Source of the DNA: Pseudomonas antarctica
GTDB taxonomy: Bacteria; Pseudomonadota; Gammaproteobacteria; Pseudomonadales; Pseudomonadaceae
Reading direction: 5' to 3'
Assembly: GCF_900624995.1 (NCBI RefSeq)
Contig: NZ_UYXQ01000013.1
Coordinates: 32,545 to 96,544, forward strand
Length of the DNA: 64,000 bases
Position numbers and translations under genes: made by a program. Under the pieces are notes generated by a model. It did not search any database and was not told where the DNA came from. It was given only the letters and a program-made list of their open reading frames with translations. Below are positions 11,765 through 22,135 of this stretch, piece by piece; within the stretch, counting starts at the first letter, position 1, and each line of letters begins with the position of its first letter.

Positions 11765-13326
11765 CCGCCAAAAAAGAGCATAAGCGCCAACCCATTTCCA
11801 CCGGCTCCGAGTGGACCTTTGAACTGATCCAGGCCTATGACCGGGAAATCAGCCGTATCGCGGCGGGTTATGCCCTGGACACCTACCCCAACCAGATCGA
11901 AGTGATCACCGCCGAACAGATGATGGACGCCTACGCCTCAGTGGGCATGCCCTTGGGCTATCACCACTGGTCCTACGGCAAACATTTTCTCAGCACTGAA
12001 AAGTCCTACACGCGTGGCCAAATGGGGCTGGCCTACGAGATCGTCATTAACTCCGACCCGTGCATCGCCTACCTGATGGAAGAAAACACCATCTGCATGC
12101 AGGCATTGGTAGTAGCTCATGCCTGCTACGGGCATAACAGCTTCTTCAAGGGCAATTACCTGTTCCGCACCTGGACCGATGCCAGTTCGATCATCGATTA
12201 CCTGGTGTTCGCCAAGCAGTACATCATGCAATGCGAGGAACGCCACGGCATCGACGCGGTAGAAGATCTGCTGGACTCCTGCCATGCGCTGATGAACTAC
12301 GGAGTCGACCGCTACAAACGCCCGTATCCGATTTCCGCCGAGGAAGAACGCCTGCGCCAGAAGGAGCGAGAGGAGCACCTGCAGAAACAGATCAACGACC
12401 TGTGGCGCACCATTCCAAAGCGCGCTGGCAAGAACAGCGATAAGGACAATGCACGCTTTCCCGCCGAACCTCAGGAAAACATCCTGTATTTCCTGGAAAA
12501 ACACGCGCCACTGCTGGAGCCGTGGCAGCGGGAAATCGTACGTATTGTGCGCAAGATCGCCCAGTACTTTTATCCACAGCGCCAGACCCAGGTGATGAAC
12601 GAGGGCTGGGCGACGTTCTGGCACTACACCTTGATGAATGACCTGTACGACGAGGGCTTGGTCACCGACGGCTTCATGATGGAGTTCCTCACTTCCCACA
12701 CCAGTGTGGTGTTTCAACCCGGCTTCGACAGCCCGTACTACAGCGGCATCAACCCCTATGCACTCGGCTTTGCGATGTACCGCGACATCCGCCGCATGTG
12801 CGAACACCCCACCGACGAGGACCGCCGCTGGTTTCCGGAAATCGCCGGCAGCGATTGGTTGTCGACCATCAAGTTCGCCATGAGCAGCTTCAAGGACGAG
12901 AGTTTCATCTTGCAGTACTTGTCACCCCAGGTCATTCGCGACCTCAAGCTGTTCAGCATCATGGATGACGACCTCAAGGATGATCTGGTGGTGCCGGCCA
13001 TTCACGATGAGCCCGGCTACCGCACTATCCGCGAGACCCTGGCGGCGCAGTACAACTTAGGCAACCGGGAGCCTAATGTGCAGATCTACAGCATTGATGT
13101 GCGCGGCGATCGCTCGCTGACCCTGCGTCACCAGCAGCACGACCGCAAACCCTTGGGCGAATCCACTGAGGAGGTACTCAAGCACCTGCATCGACTGTGG
13201 GGGTTCGACATTCACCTGGAAACCCTGCAGGGCGACCAAGTGATGAAGACTCACCACGTGCCACCGCGCAGCGATCACAGCGACAACGACTACGGCCGCC
13301 TGGACTTGGCCGTCGTTCATCTCTGA
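11761..13326 (+). CDS. spoVR: SpoVR family protein
   Basis: 521 residues. The family motifs [27 protein letters not shown] and [14 protein letters not shown] are visible; the conserved His and Glu residues in them hint at a metal site. The Bacillus namesake affects spore cortex, but in Pseudomonas it is a companion of PrkA and YeaH, probably in stress or stationary-phase physiology. It begins with a 4-base overlap on yeaH and ends just before a hairpin shared with the cca leader. Confidence 0.93.
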   Translation: MTAKKEHKRQPISTGSEWTFELIQAYDREISRIAAGYALDTYPNQIEVITAEQMMDAYASVGMPLGYHHWSYGKHFLSTEKSYTRGQMGLAYEIVINSDPCIAYLMEENTICMQALVVAHACYGHNSFFKGNYLFRTWTDASSIIDYLVFAKQYIMQCEERHGIDAVEDLLDSCHALMNYGVDRYKRPYPISAEEERLRQKEREEHLQKQINDLWRTIPKRAGKNSDKDNARFPAEPQENILYFLEKHAPLLEPWQREIVRIVRKIAQYFYPQRQTQVMNEGWATFWHYTLMNDLYDEGLVTDGFMMEFLTSHTSVVFQPGFDSPYYSGINPYALGFAMYRDIRRMCEHPTDEDRRWFPEIAGSDWLSTIKFAMSSFKDESFILQYLSPQVIRDLKLFSIMDDDLKDDLVVPAIHDEPGYRTIRETLAAQYNLGNREPNVQIYSIDVRGDRSLTLRHQQHDRKPLGESTEEVLKHLHRLWGFDIHLETLQGDQVMKTHHVPPRSDHSDNDYGRLDLAVVHL

Positions 13327-13332
13327 AACAGC

Positions 13333-13388
13333 AAAGCCTCCATTGGTCAGGCACAGGCGTTATCCTGTGCTGCTAATGGAGGCTTTTT
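13333..13388 (+). terminator. Compound terminator hairpin overlapping the cca ribosome-binding site
   Basis: A 12-bp perfect inverted repeat, AAAGCCTCCATT (13333-13344) and AATGGAGGCTTT (13375-13386), encloses a second perfect hairpin, GCACAGG (13351-13357) and CCTGTGC (13364-13370). A T-run follows at 13384-13388. This is a good intrinsic terminator for the prkA-yeaH-spoVR transcript. The GGAGG in the 3' arm (13378-13382) is also the only plausible ribosome-binding site for cca, whose ATG is at 13390. Confidence 0.75.
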
Positions 13389-13389
13389 C

Positions 13390-14619
13390 ATGAAAATCTA
13401 CACAGTCGGCGGCGCGGTACGTGATCGCCTGCTCGGCATCAAGGTCACCGACATCGACCGCGTTGTCGTCGGCGCAACCACTGAAGAAATGCTCGCCAAG
13501 GGCTACAAACCGGTGGGCGCTGACTTCCCGGTGTTCCTGGACCCGAAGAACGGCGATGAATACGCCCTCGCCCGCACCGAGCGCAAGAGTGGCCGGGGTT
13601 ACGGCGGCTTTGTGTTTCATGCCAGCCCCGAGGTCACGCTGGAAGAAGACCTGATTCGTCGCGACCTGACGATCAACGCCATTGCGCAAGACGATGACGG
13701 CAACCTCACCGACCCTTATCACGGCCAGCGCGATCTGGAAGCGCGCATTCTTCGTCACGTTTCCCCGGCGTTTGCCGAAGATCCATTGCGCGTGCTGCGC
13801 GTTGCACGCTTTGCGGCGCGTTATGCGCACCTGGGTTTCACGGTCGCGCCCGAGACGTTGGAGCTGATGCGTCAGCTCAGCGAATCCGGCGAACTGCAAG
13901 CCTTGACGCCGGAGCGTAGCTGGAAAGAAATCTCCCGCGCACTGATGGAAGATCAGCCTCAGGTGTTTATCCAGGTGCTGCGTGACTGTGATGCGCTAAA
14001 CACTTTAATGCCGGAGGTGAACACACTCTTCGGCGTACCGCAGCCGGAAATTCACCACCCTGAAATCGACACCGGCCTTCACACGTTGAGCGTACTGGAG
14101 CAGGCCGCCCTGCATAACCAACCACTCACAGTGCGCTGGGCCTGCCTGCTGCACGACGTGGGCAAAGGCCTGACGCCTGTGGATAAGTTGCCGCAGCATA
14201 TTGCTCACGAACATACCGGCCTGAAGCTGATCAAGGCGCTCAACGAACGCTTCAAGGTGCCGAAAGACTGCCAGGAACTGGCGCTGTTGGTCTGCCAATA
14301 TCACACTCACGGCCATCGGGCGCTGGAGTTGAAAGCGTCAATATTGCTGGAGTTGCTGCAGAGTTTTGACGTATATCGACGACCGCAGCGCTTTGAGGAG
14401 TTTGTGGTCGCGTGTGAAATGGACTCGCGCGGGCGAAAGGGATTTGAGCAGCGAAGTTATCCACAGGCGGATTATTTGCGCGGCGCGGCCAAGGTTGCAC
14501 GCGAAGTCGCGGTGGCGCCCCTGCTGGAGAAAGGCTTCAAAGGCCCGGAGCTCGGCGAGGCGCTCAAGCGCGAAAGGCTCAAGGCGTTGAAAATCTACAA
14601 GGCACAGCACAACGAGTAA
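13390..14619 (+). CDS. cca: CCA-adding tRNA nucleotidyltransferase (multifunctional, HD domain)
   Basis: 409 residues. The nucleotidyltransferase head has [10 protein letters not shown] and the DIDRVVVG metal-binding motif, followed by [10 protein letters not shown]. The C-terminal HD phosphohydrolase domain has LLHDVGKG. This long form, as in E. coli, repairs tRNA CCA ends and also carries phosphatase/phosphodiesterase activity. The ATG lies two bases after a terminator hairpin that contains its ribosome-binding site. Confidence 0.95.
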   Translation: MKIYTVGGAVRDRLLGIKVTDIDRVVVGATTEEMLAKGYKPVGADFPVFLDPKNGDEYALARTERKSGRGYGGFVFHASPEVTLEEDLIRRDLTINAIAQDDDGNLTDPYHGQRDLEARILRHVSPAFAEDPLRVLRVARFAARYAHLGFTVAPETLELMRQLSESGELQALTPERSWKEISRALMEDQPQVFIQVLRDCDALNTLMPEVNTLFGVPQPEIHHPEIDTGLHTLSVLEQAALHNQPLTVRWACLLHDVGKGLTPVDKLPQHIAHEHTGLKLIKALNERFKVPKDCQELALLVCQYHTHGHRALELKASILLELLQSFDVYRRPQRFEEFVVACEMDSRGRKGFEQRSYPQADYLRGAAKVAREVAVAPLLEKGFKGPELGEALKRERLKALKIYKAQHNE

Positions 14620-14631
14620 CAGGCAAGCGTT

Positions 14632-14653
14632 TGTGGCAAGCGGGCTTGCCACA
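14632..14653. repeat. REP-like palindrome
   Basis: Arms TGTGGCAAGC (14632-14641) and GCTTGCCACA (14644-14653) are separated by two bases. Sequences of this kind (a short GC palindrome with a CTTGCC core) are dispersed as REP elements in fluorescens-group Pseudomonas. It lies between the convergent cca and folK genes, a typical place for REPs, and could also end transcription from both sides. Confidence 0.6.
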
Positions 14654-14686
14654 GATAAATGTGCACCCGCTCCGCTAGGTCAGGGG

Positions 14687-15205
14687 CTACAGCAGATCCG
14701 TGGGGGTGAGTTGTTCGCCCCGCCATTCGAAGCCGACGGGCGCCAGCACTTGATCGATCTGCGCGTCACGCCACAGCCCGGCCAATGCCTTGCCCGCCTC
14801 GGGATGCACACGGTCGGGGGCCATCAAGGATAACGGCCACAGCACAAAGGCGTTTTTCAGGATCTCTGCCCGCGGCAGGATCAGGCCATCGAAATTCCCC
14901 ACCAGCTCGCCATACAGCAACACGTCGATATCCAGCGGCAGCCCTTTGCGATCGGGCGCATAACGGCCATTGTCGGCCTCGATGAACTTCAGCCGGCGAT
15001 CCAATTCCATCAGCGGCAGGTCGGTATAGGCCGATACCACCAGATTGAAGAACGGCCCGCTCTTGATGCCCACCGGCTGGCTTTCGAACACGGGCGAGCA
15101 GCGCACATCGGTCAAGAAGCTCGCCAGCGCATCCAGGCCAGCGCGTAGATGGCGCTCGCGCTCGATATTGCTGCCAAGACCAAGGTAAACCTGAGTTAGC
15201 GACAT
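14687..15205 (-). CDS. folK: 2-amino-4-hydroxy-6-hydroxymethyldihydropteridine pyrophosphokinase
   Basis: 172 residues; transfers pyrophosphate from ATP to the pterin in folate synthesis. Family motifs are [14 protein letters not shown] at the N terminus, ESQPVG, and the metal-binding segment [13 protein letters not shown]. It overlaps the upstream folB gene by about 10 bases, so two consecutive folate-pathway enzymes are translationally coupled. Confidence 0.94.
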   Translation of the reverse strand: MSLTQVYLGLGSNIERERHLRAGLDALASFLTDVRCSPVFESQPVGIKSGPFFNLVVSAYTDLPLMELDRRLKFIEADNGRYAPDRKGLPLDIDVLLYGELVGNFDGLILPRAEILKNAFVLWPLSLMAPDRVHPEAGKALAGLWRDAQIDQVLAPVGFEWRGEQLTPTDLL

Positions 15206-15549
15206 CCGCGCTCGATCTCCACACCCACGCCTTTGGCGGCCGGCACGGCGCCGGGCTTGGTCAACTTGAGATGCAGCCAGGGAATCTGAAATTCGCTCAT
15301 CAACACTTCGGCCAGACGTTCGGCAAAGGTTTCCACCAACTGGTATTGGGACTGCTCGGCAAAGGCCTGGATACGTGCGGATACGCTAGCGTAATCGAGC
15401 GCCAAGGTCAGGTCGTCACCCGCAGCCGCCGGGCGATTGTCCCAGGCAAAACTCAGGTCCAGGCGCAAGCATTGCTTGATGCCGCGCTCCCAGTCGTAGG
15501 CCCCGATCACGGTGTCGACTTCCAGGCCTTCGATAAACACTCTGTCCAA
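15196..15549 (-). CDS. folB: Dihydroneopterin aldolase FolB
   Basis: 117 residues. It makes the hydroxymethyl-pterin substrate of FolK. The opener [21 protein letters not shown] and the [21 protein letters not shown] end are characteristic of FolB; the catalytic Lys is in LTKPGA. The gene is divergent from plsY with about 70 bp between starts. Confidence 0.93.
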   Translation of the reverse strand: MDRVFIEGLEVDTVIGAYDWERGIKQCLRLDLSFAWDNRPAAAGDDLTLALDYASVSARIQAFAEQSQYQLVETFAERLAEVLMSEFQIPWLHLKLTKPGAVPAAKGVGVEIERGCR

Positions 15550-15621
15550 GCTCTTCTCCGCAGCACGACAAGGGCGCGATGCCCCGTTAGAATCAGGGCG
15601 TCCTCGCCCGGAATAGTTAGC

Positions 15622-16191
15622 ATGTTTTGGTCACTGGCGATTCTCGCCTACCTGCTCGGCTCGCTGTCCTTCGCCATTTTGCTCAGCCGCCTGACGGGAA
15701 ACCCCGACCCGCGAATGAGTGGCTCAGGCAATGCCGGCGCCACCAACATGTTGCGCCTGGCCGGCAAGAAACTCGCCGTACTGACGCTGCTGGGCGATAT
15801 CTGCAAGGGCCTGTTGCCCGTACTCATCGCCAATCTAGCCAGCCTTTCCCTGCAACAGCAGGCCTGGGTAGGCGTGTGCGCCGTCCTGGGCCATCTGTTT
15901 CCGCTGTATTTCCGCTTTCGCGGGGGCAAGGGCGTCGCCACGGCAGCCGGCATGTTGCTGGGGATTTACCCTCCGGCAGCACTGCTGGCCCTGCTGGCCT
16001 GGCTGCTGACCTTCTACCTGACCCGCACCAGTTCCCTGGCCGCGCTGATCGCCACACCCCTCACACTGCCATTGCTGGCATGGCAGGCGCCTGCGGCACT
16101 ATTGCCGATGAGCGTGCTGACACTGCTGATCGTGTGGCGCCACCGCGGCAATTTACGCGACCTGTTTGCCGGGCGCGAACGGCATTTTTAA
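15622..16191 (+). CDS. plsY: Glycerol-3-phosphate acyltransferase PlsY
   Basis: 189 residues from the ATG at 15622 ([24 protein letters not shown]); longer in-frame starts would run into folB. It is a multi-spanning inner-membrane protein with the signature [13 protein letters not shown] and [12 protein letters not shown] motifs that bind acyl-phosphate and glycerol-3-phosphate. It makes lysophosphatidic acid, the first step of phospholipid synthesis. It is convergent with tsaD. Confidence 0.95.
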   Translation: MFWSLAILAYLLGSLSFAILLSRLTGNPDPRMSGSGNAGATNMLRLAGKKLAVLTLLGDICKGLLPVLIANLASLSLQQQAWVGVCAVLGHLFPLYFRFRGGKGVATAAGMLLGIYPPAALLALLAWLLTFYLTRTSSLAALIATPLTLPLLAWQAPAALLPMSVLTLLIVWRHRGNLRDLFAGRERHF

Positions 16192-16223
16192 ATACGTTCG
16201 ATGAGCCCGGCTCACGTCGGCCC

Positions 16224-17249
16224 TCACAACGGCGACAACTGCTCCATCGGCCAACGTGCCTGCACGCTGATCGCCAGGCTTTCATGCTGCCCTGCCTGCA
16301 GGCGCTGGCAACCGGCATACGCGATCATTGCGCCGTTGTCGGTGCAAAATTCAGGGCGCGCATAAAACACATCACCCTGCATGCCACCGAGCATTTTTTC
16401 CAGCGAGGTGCGCAAGGCTTTGTTGGCGCTGACCCCGCCAGCGATCACCAGGCGCTTCATGCCTGCCTGTTTCAGGGCGCGCTTGCACTTGATGGTCAAA
16501 GTTTCCACCACGGCCTGCTGGAACGCCAGTGCGATGTCGCAACGGGCTTGCTCACTGTCGTCGCCGGCGCTGACGCTCTGCTGCCAGGTGTTCAGCGCGG
16601 AGGTTTTCAAGCCGCTGAAGCTGAACATCAACCCTGGACGATCACACATCGGACGCGGGAAGGTGTAGCGACCCGGCACGCCTGTTTCGGCGAGACGAGC
16701 GATTTCCGGACCGCCCGGGTAATTGAGCCCCATCATCTTCGCGGTCTTGTCGAATGCTTCGCCTGCGGCATCGTCCAAAGACTCGCCCAACAGCGTGTAT
16801 TGGCCGATTCCATCGACCTGAACCAGCTGCGTATGCCCACCCGAAACCAACAAAGCGACGAACGGGAACTGTGGCGGTGTTTTTTCCAGCATGGGCGCCA
16901 GTAAATGGCCTTCCATGTGGTGCACGCCAAGGGCCGGAATACCCCAGGCAAATGCCAGCGCCTGAGCGCAAGAGGCCCCAACCAGCAGGGCTCCGACCAA
17001 TCCGGGACCGGCGGTGTAGGCAATCGCGTCGATCTCGGTTGGCACGCAGCCAGCCTCGTCCAACACCTGGCGAATCAACGGCAGCATGCGCTTGACGTGA
17101 TCGCGGCTGGCAAGCTCCGGCACCACGCCGCCATAGGCACGGTGCAGGTCGATCTGACTGAACAGTGCATCGGCCAAAAGCCCGCGTTCACTGTCGTAAA
17201 GTGCGACACCGGTTTCGTCGCAGGAGGTTTCAAGTCCCAGTACTAGCAT
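16224..17249 (-). CDS. tsaD: tRNA N6-threonylcarbamoyladenosine synthase subunit TsaD
   Basis: 341 residues from the ATG at 17249 ([14 protein letters not shown]), the universal start of the family; upstream in-frame codons to 17306 are discarded. The metal-binding HxxxH is in VHHMEGHL. With TsaB, TsaC and TsaE it makes t6A at position 37 of ANN-decoding tRNAs. It is divergent from rpsU with about 200 bp between, a conserved arrangement next to the rpsU-dnaG-rpoD operon. Confidence 0.96.
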   Translation of the reverse strand: MLVLGLETSCDETGVALYDSERGLLADALFSQIDLHRAYGGVVPELASRDHVKRMLPLIRQVLDEAGCVPTEIDAIAYTAGPGLVGALLVGASCAQALAFAWGIPALGVHHMEGHLLAPMLEKTPPQFPFVALLVSGGHTQLVQVDGIGQYTLLGESLDDAAGEAFDKTAKMMGLNYPGGPEIARLAETGVPGRYTFPRPMCDRPGLMFSFSGLKTSALNTWQQSVSAGDDSEQARCDIALAFQQAVVETLTIKCKRALKQAGMKRLVIAGGVSANKALRTSLEKMLGGMQGDVFYARPEFCTDNGAMIAYAGCQRLQAGQHESLAISVQARWPMEQLSPL

Positions 17250-17452
17250 GGGTTTGCGCCTTGTATAGGCTGAATTCGAAGGCGCGCATAATAGTCGCCA
17301 CTCCACCTCCCGACTAGCGGTTTTCGATCAGAGGCTTTGCATTCCGGGCAATGAGGGGTTAACATCCGCAACCCTTAAAAACCGACGACCTCAGCCGCGA
17401 ATTTTTTGCGACGAGAACGTTGATTCCCGGTAATGAAAGAAGGTAGCTCTGG

Positions 17453-17668
17453 ATGCCAGCCGTCAAAGTAAAAGAGAACGAACCCTTCGACGTAGCTCTG
17501 CGTCGTTTCAAGCGCTCCTGCGAAAAAGCCGGTGTTCTGGCTGAAGTTCGTAGCCGCGAATTTTATGAGAAGCCAACTTCTGAGCGTAAGCGCAAAGCAG
17601 CAGCCGCTGTTAAGCGTCACGCTAAGAAAGTTCAGCGCGAGCAGCGCCGCGCCGTTCGTCTGTACTAA
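17453..17668 (+). CDS. rpsU: 30S ribosomal protein S21
   Basis: 71 residues, [27 protein letters not shown] and a very basic C terminus, identical in layout to gammaproteobacterial S21. It is the first gene of the macromolecular-synthesis operon rpsU-dnaG-rpoD, which co-ordinates translation, replication and transcription initiation. GAAAGAAGG lies upstream of the ATG. Confidence 0.97.
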
Positions 17669-18111
17669 TACGCAGACTTACGTAGCAAGCTTCTGCCAAG
17701 CCCGGCCCTCAGCCGGGCTATTGGCATTTGCGGATATCGCTTGATGCTTCACCGTTGACGCCGCACATGCGACCGAGACACTGCTTCACACGTCAGGACT
17801 GGCTCTTTTGCCAGCGGTGCGCGTCTCTTCTGACGAGCCTAACAAGGCTACTGACGAGCACACTCATTCTTTTAAGCAGACGATCGACTGTGTCGGCTGT
17901 GCCCTACGATGCGCTTCCGAGGCCTGCCATTGGCCAACACCGGACGCCCGGGCAACATTTCCACGCCGAACACTGATAGAAATTAACGTCAGTGAATGTT
18001 CGGCAGATACACTCCCTGACAGCCCAAGCAGACGACAGTTGATCGAGCCGCAAATTTGCGCGCCTGAGCACTTCGCGGGCCTCATTGACACGCAGTGATG
18101 ACGAGAACGCC
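17669..18111 (+). other. rpsU-dnaG intergenic region with internal hairpin
   Basis: 443 bp without a convincing gene; short frames here lack family features. A hairpin AGCCCGGC (17699-17706) with GCCGGGCT (17712-17719) follows rpsU by 30 bp but has no proper T-run, which suits the partial terminator known between rpsU and dnaG in this operon in other bacteria. The rest is leader sequence for dnaG; I see no further strong signal. Confidence 0.55.
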
Positions 18112-20082
18112 ATGGCCGGGCTAATTCCCCAGAGCTTTATTGACGACCTTCTGAACCGCACCGACATCGTCGATGTTGTCAGCTCGCGCGTGCAATTGAA
18201 GAAAGCCGGCAAAAACTACACCGCCTGCTGCCCGTTCCACAAAGAGAAAACCCCCTCGTTCAGCGTCAGTCCCGACAAGCAGTTCTACTACTGCTTCGGC
18301 TGCGGCGCGGGTGGCAATGCCCTCGGCTTCCTCATGGACCACGACAACCTGGACTTCCCCCAGGCCATCGAGGACCTGGCCAAAGCCGCCGGCATGGAAA
18401 TTCCCCGAGAAGAAAGTGGCCGTCCGCACAAACCGCGGCAACCCACCGACTCACCGCTGTACCCACTGCTGACGGCCGCTGCCGACTTCTATCGTCAGGC
18501 GCTTAAAAGCCATCCGCAGCGCAAGGCCGCCGTTGACTACCTAAAGGGCCGCGGCCTCACGGGTGAAATCGCCCGAGACTTCGGCCTGGGCTTCGCTCCG
18601 CCAGGCTGGGACAACCTGTACAAGCACCTGAGCAGCGACACCCTGCAGCAGAAAGCCATGATCGACGCCGGCCTTCTGGTGGAAAATGCCGAGACCGGCA
18701 AGCGCTATGACCGCTTCCGCGACCGCGTGATGTTTCCGATCCGCGATAGCCGGGGTCGGATCATCGCTTTTGGTGGTCGAGTACTCGGAGACGACAAGCC
18801 CAAGTACCTGAACTCCCCGGAAACCCCGGTGTTCCACAAAGGCCAGGAACTCTATGGCCTGTTCGAAGCGCGTAAAAACAATCGCAACCTCGATGAAATC
18901 ATCGTGGTTGAAGGCTACATGGACGTGATTGCCCTTGCACAGCAAGGCCTGCGTAACGCAGTAGCCACCCTGGGCACCGCCACCAGCGAAGAACACATGA
19001 AGCGCCTATTCCGCGTGGTGCCCAGCGTATTGTTCTGCTTCGACGGCGACCAGGCTGGCCGCAACGCCGCATGGCGCGCGCTCGAAGCCACGCTGTCGAG
19101 CCTGCAGGATGGGCGCCGTGCACGCTTTCTGTTTCTACCTGAAGGCGAAGACCCGGACACTCTGGTGCGCTCCGAAGGCACCGACGCGTTCCGCGCGCGC
19201 ATCAACCAACACGCGCAACCGCTGGCGGATTATTTCTTCCAGCAATTGACCGAAGAAGCCGACCCGCGCTCCCTTGAGGGCAAGGCCCACATGGCCACCC
19301 TCGCAGCACCGCTGATCGACAAAGTGCCGGGCGCCAACCTGAAATCACTGATGCGCATGCGCCTGCTGGAAATCACCGGCTTGAGCGGTGAAGCCGTCAG
19401 CCAGCTGGTGCACAGCGCGCCGCAAGGTGCACCGCCCGCCTACGACCCGGCCATGGATTACGACGCCATGCCGGACTATTCCGACTTCCACCCACCGCAG
19501 GAGGCCTACACGCCCCAGCAAGAGTGGACCGCGAAGAAACCCGGCGCGGGCGGCAAGAAATGGGACAAGAAACCCTGGAGCAAGAACGGCAAGCGCGGTG
19601 ATCGCGATGAGCCCTCTGCACCACGCACGCCAGTGGCGGTGGAAGCACCGACGCTTATTGCGTTGCGCACGCTTATCCACCACCCGCAATTGGCCAAGAA
19701 GGTCGAGAGCGCTGATCATTTTGCCAACGAAAGCAACACCTATGCGCAGGTACTGATCGCCTTGATCGAGGCGGTACAGAAAAATCCTAAGCTAAACTCA
19801 ATTCAGCTGATGGCTCGTTGGCATGGCACCGAACAAGGCCGCCTCTTGAAAGCACTCGCAGAAAAGGAGTGGCTAATTGACGGCGATAACCTTGAACAAC
19901 AGTTTTTAGACACCATTACTAGGTTATCCGCGGGTCAGCATACGCAGACCCTCGACGAACTCATCAAAAGAGCAAGACAGCCGGGATTGTCGGCTGAAGA
20001 GCAAATTCAGATAGCAAAACAGATGCGCGACCTCTTAAAACAGAATGTTTCCGCATCAAACCCGACCTCAGCTGGCGCGTGA
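18112..20082 (+). CDS. dnaG: DNA primase
   Basis: 656 residues from the ATG at 18112 (MAGLIPQSFIDDLL). The N-terminal zinc-binding domain shows CPFH and YYCFGCGAGG; the Toprim core shows VEGYMDVIAL and CFDGDQAGRNAAWRA. A proline/lysine-rich linker at about residues 455-525 leads to the C-terminal helicase-binding domain. It synthesises RNA primers at the replication fork with DnaB. It is in the operon rpsU-dnaG-rpoD. Confidence 0.97.
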   Translation: MAGLIPQSFIDDLLNRTDIVDVVSSRVQLKKAGKNYTACCPFHKEKTPSFSVSPDKQFYYCFGCGAGGNALGFLMDHDNLDFPQAIEDLAKAAGMEIPREESGRPHKPRQPTDSPLYPLLTAAADFYRQALKSHPQRKAAVDYLKGRGLTGEIARDFGLGFAPPGWDNLYKHLSSDTLQQKAMIDAGLLVENAETGKRYDRFRDRVMFPIRDSRGRIIAFGGRVLGDDKPKYLNSPETPVFHKGQELYGLFEARKNNRNLDEIIVVEGYMDVIALAQQGLRNAVATLGTATSEEHMKRLFRVVPSVLFCFDGDQAGRNAAWRALEATLSSLQDGRRARFLFLPEGEDPDTLVRSEGTDAFRARINQHAQPLADYFFQQLTEEADPRSLEGKAHMATLAAPLIDKVPGANLKSLMRMRLLEITGLSGEAVSQLVHSAPQGAPPAYDPAMDYDAMPDYSDFHPPQEAYTPQQEWTAKKPGAGGKKWDKKPWSKNGKRGDRDEPSAPRTPVAVEAPTLIALRTLIHHPQLAKKVESADHFANESNTYAQVLIALIEAVQKNPKLNSIQLMARWHGTEQGRLLKALAEKEWLIDGDNLEQQFLDTITRLSAGQHTQTLDELIKRARQPGLSAEEQIQIAKQMRDLLKQNVSASNPTSAGA

Positions 20083-20096
20083 GGTCATAGCTCGGG

Positions 20097-20102
20097 TATA
20101 AT
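20097..20102 (+). promoter_or_regulatory. Putative -10 box upstream of rpoD
   Basis: TATAAT, a perfect -10 hexamer, lies in the 67-bp gap between dnaG and rpoD and 48 bp before the rpoD ATG. No good -35 is visible 16-18 bp upstream, so it may be an activator-dependent or alternative-sigma promoter, or chance. An internal rpoD promoter is known in related operons. Confidence 0.4.
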
Positions 20103-20149
20103 CCTCGGCTTGTTTTTTGCCCGCCAAGACCTTCAGTGGATAGGGTGTT

Positions 20150-22000
20150 ATGTCCGGAAAAGCGCAACAGCAGTCTCGTATCAAAGAGTTGATCACACTC
20201 GGTCGTGAGCAGGGTTACCTGACTTACGCGGAGGTCAACGACCACCTGCCTGAAGATATTTCAGATCCAGAGCAGGTGGAAGACATCATCCGCATGATTA
20301 ATGACATGGGGATCAACGTATTCGAGGTTGCGCCAGATAAGGATTCCCTTATGCTGGCCGACGCCGATACCGACGAAGCGGCGGCCGAAGAGGCAGCAGC
20401 AGCGTTGGCAGCAGTGGAGACCGATATCGGTCGCACGACGGACCCTGTGCGCATGTATATGCGCGAAATGGGTACGGTCGAGTTGCTGACACGCGAAGGC
20501 GAAATTGAAATCGCCAAGCGTATCGAAGAGGGCATCCGTGAAGTGATGGGCGCAATCGCGCACTTCCCTGGCACGGTTGACCACATTCTCTCCGAGTACA
20601 CCCGCGTCACCACCGAAGGTGGTCGCCTGTCTGACGTATTGAGCGGTTACATCGACCCGGACGACGGCATTGCGCCGCCTGCCGCCGAAGTACCGCCGCC
20701 AGTCGACCCGAAGGCTGCTAAAGCCGACGACGAGACTGACGACGACGATGCTGAAGCCAGCACCGACGACGAAGATGAAGTTGAAAGCGGCCCCGATCCG
20801 ATCGTCGCTGCCCAGCGCTTCGGTGCGGTTTCCGATCAAATGGAAATCACCCGCAAGGCTCTGAAAAAGCACGGTCGTGGCAACAAGCTGGCAATCGCCG
20901 AGCTGGTAGTCCTGGCTGAGCTGTTCATGCCGATCAAGCTGGTGCCGAAGCAATTCGAAGGCCTGGTTGAGCGTGTTCGCAGTGCCCTTGAGCGTCTGCG
21001 TGCCCAAGAGCGCGCAATCATGCAGCTCTGTGTACGTGATGCGCGCATGCCGCGTACTGACTTCCTGCGCCAGTTCCCGGGCAACGAAGTTGACGAAAGC
21101 TGGACCGACGCACTGGCCAAGGGCAAGGCGAAATACGCTGAAGCCATTGGTCGCCTGCAGCCGGATATCATCCGTTGCCAGCAGAAGCTGACCGCCTTGC
21201 AGACCGAAACTGGTCTGACGATTGCCGAGATCAAGGACATCAACCGTCGCATGTCGATCGGTGAGGCCAAGGCCCGCCGCGCGAAGAAAGAGATGGTTGA
21301 AGCGAACTTGCGCCTGGTGATCTCCATCGCCAAGAAGTACACCAACCGTGGCCTGCAATTCCTTGACCTGATCCAGGAAGGCAACATCGGCTTGATGAAG
21401 GCTGTGGACAAGTTCGAATACCGTCGCGGTTACAAGTTCTCGACGTATGCCACCTGGTGGATCCGTCAGGCGATCACTCGCTCGATCGCCGACCAGGCCC
21501 GCACCATTCGTATTCCGGTGCACATGATCGAGACGATCAACAAACTCAACCGTATTTCCCGGCAGATGTTGCAGGAAATGGGTCGCGAACCGACCCCGGA
21601 AGAGTTGGGCGAACGCATGGAAATGCCTGAGGATAAAATCCGCAAGGTATTGAAGATCGCTAAAGAGCCGATCTCCATGGAAACGCCGATTGGTGATGAC
21701 GAAGACTCTCACCTGGGTGACTTCATCGAAGACTCGACTATGCAGTCGCCAATCGATGTCGCCACTGTTGAGAGCCTTAAAGAAGCGACTCGCGACGTGC
21801 TGTCCGGCCTCACTGCCCGTGAAGCCAAGGTACTGCGCATGCGTTTCGGCATCGACATGAATACCGACCATACCCTTGAGGAAGTCGGTAAGCAGTTTGA
21901 CGTGACCCGTGAGCGGATCCGCCAGATCGAAGCCAAGGCGCTGCGCAAGTTGCGCCACCCGACGAGAAGCGAGCATCTGCGCTCCTTCCTCGACGAGTGA
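20150..22000 (+). CDS. rpoD: RNA polymerase housekeeping sigma factor RpoD (sigma70)
   Basis: 616 residues. Region 1.1 is at the N terminus, then an acidic insert (the DDETDDDD stretch near residue 195), region 2 with the [21 protein letters not shown] and [10 protein letters not shown] motifs, region 3, and region 4 with the HTH segment [18 protein letters not shown]. It recognises standard -35/-10 promoters. Length is normal for Pseudomonas. A strong terminator follows the stop codon. Confidence 0.98.
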   Translation: MSGKAQQQSRIKELITLGREQGYLTYAEVNDHLPEDISDPEQVEDIIRMINDMGINVFEVAPDKDSLMLADADTDEAAAEEAAAALAAVETDIGRTTDPVRMYMREMGTVELLTREGEIEIAKRIEEGIREVMGAIAHFPGTVDHILSEYTRVTTEGGRLSDVLSGYIDPDDGIAPPAAEVPPPVDPKAAKADDETDDDDAEASTDDEDEVESGPDPIVAAQRFGAVSDQMEITRKALKKHGRGNKLAIAELVVLAELFMPIKLVPKQFEGLVERVRSALERLRAQERAIMQLCVRDARMPRTDFLRQFPGNEVDESWTDALAKGKAKYAEAIGRLQPDIIRCQQKLTALQTETGLTIAEIKDINRRMSIGEAKARRAKKEMVEANLRLVISIAKKYTNRGLQFLDLIQEGNIGLMKAVDKFEYRRGYKFSTYATWWIRQAITRSIADQARTIRIPVHMIETINKLNRISRQMLQEMGREPTPEELGERMEMPEDKIRKVLKIAKEPISMETPIGDDEDSHLGDFIEDSTMQSPIDVATVESLKEATRDVLSGLTAREAKVLRMRFGIDMNTDHTLEEVGKQFDVTRERIRQIEAKALRKLRHPTRSEHLRSFLDE

Positions 22001-22006
22001 TACCAG

Positions 22007-22032
22007 AACCCCCGGCCCAGGCCGGGGGTTTT
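22007..22032 (+). terminator. Intrinsic terminator after rpoD
   Basis: Perfect arms AACCCCCGGCC (22007-22017) and GGCCGGGGGTT (22020-22030) followed by T residues. It ends the rpsU-dnaG-rpoD transcript. Confidence 0.88.
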
Positions 22033-22135
22033 GCTTTCTACAGATTACTTTCTACAGATTAACGCCCGCGCGCGCCCCCTCCCCCGCAATGCCCGTCTAC
22101 ACTCGAAACATTCCCCGTGCCATAACGAGACCGTT

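Noticed and set aside
20261..21976. 571-codon minus-strand frame opposite rpoD
   Set aside because: Codon-bias artefact of the rpoD coding strand; product is not protein-like.
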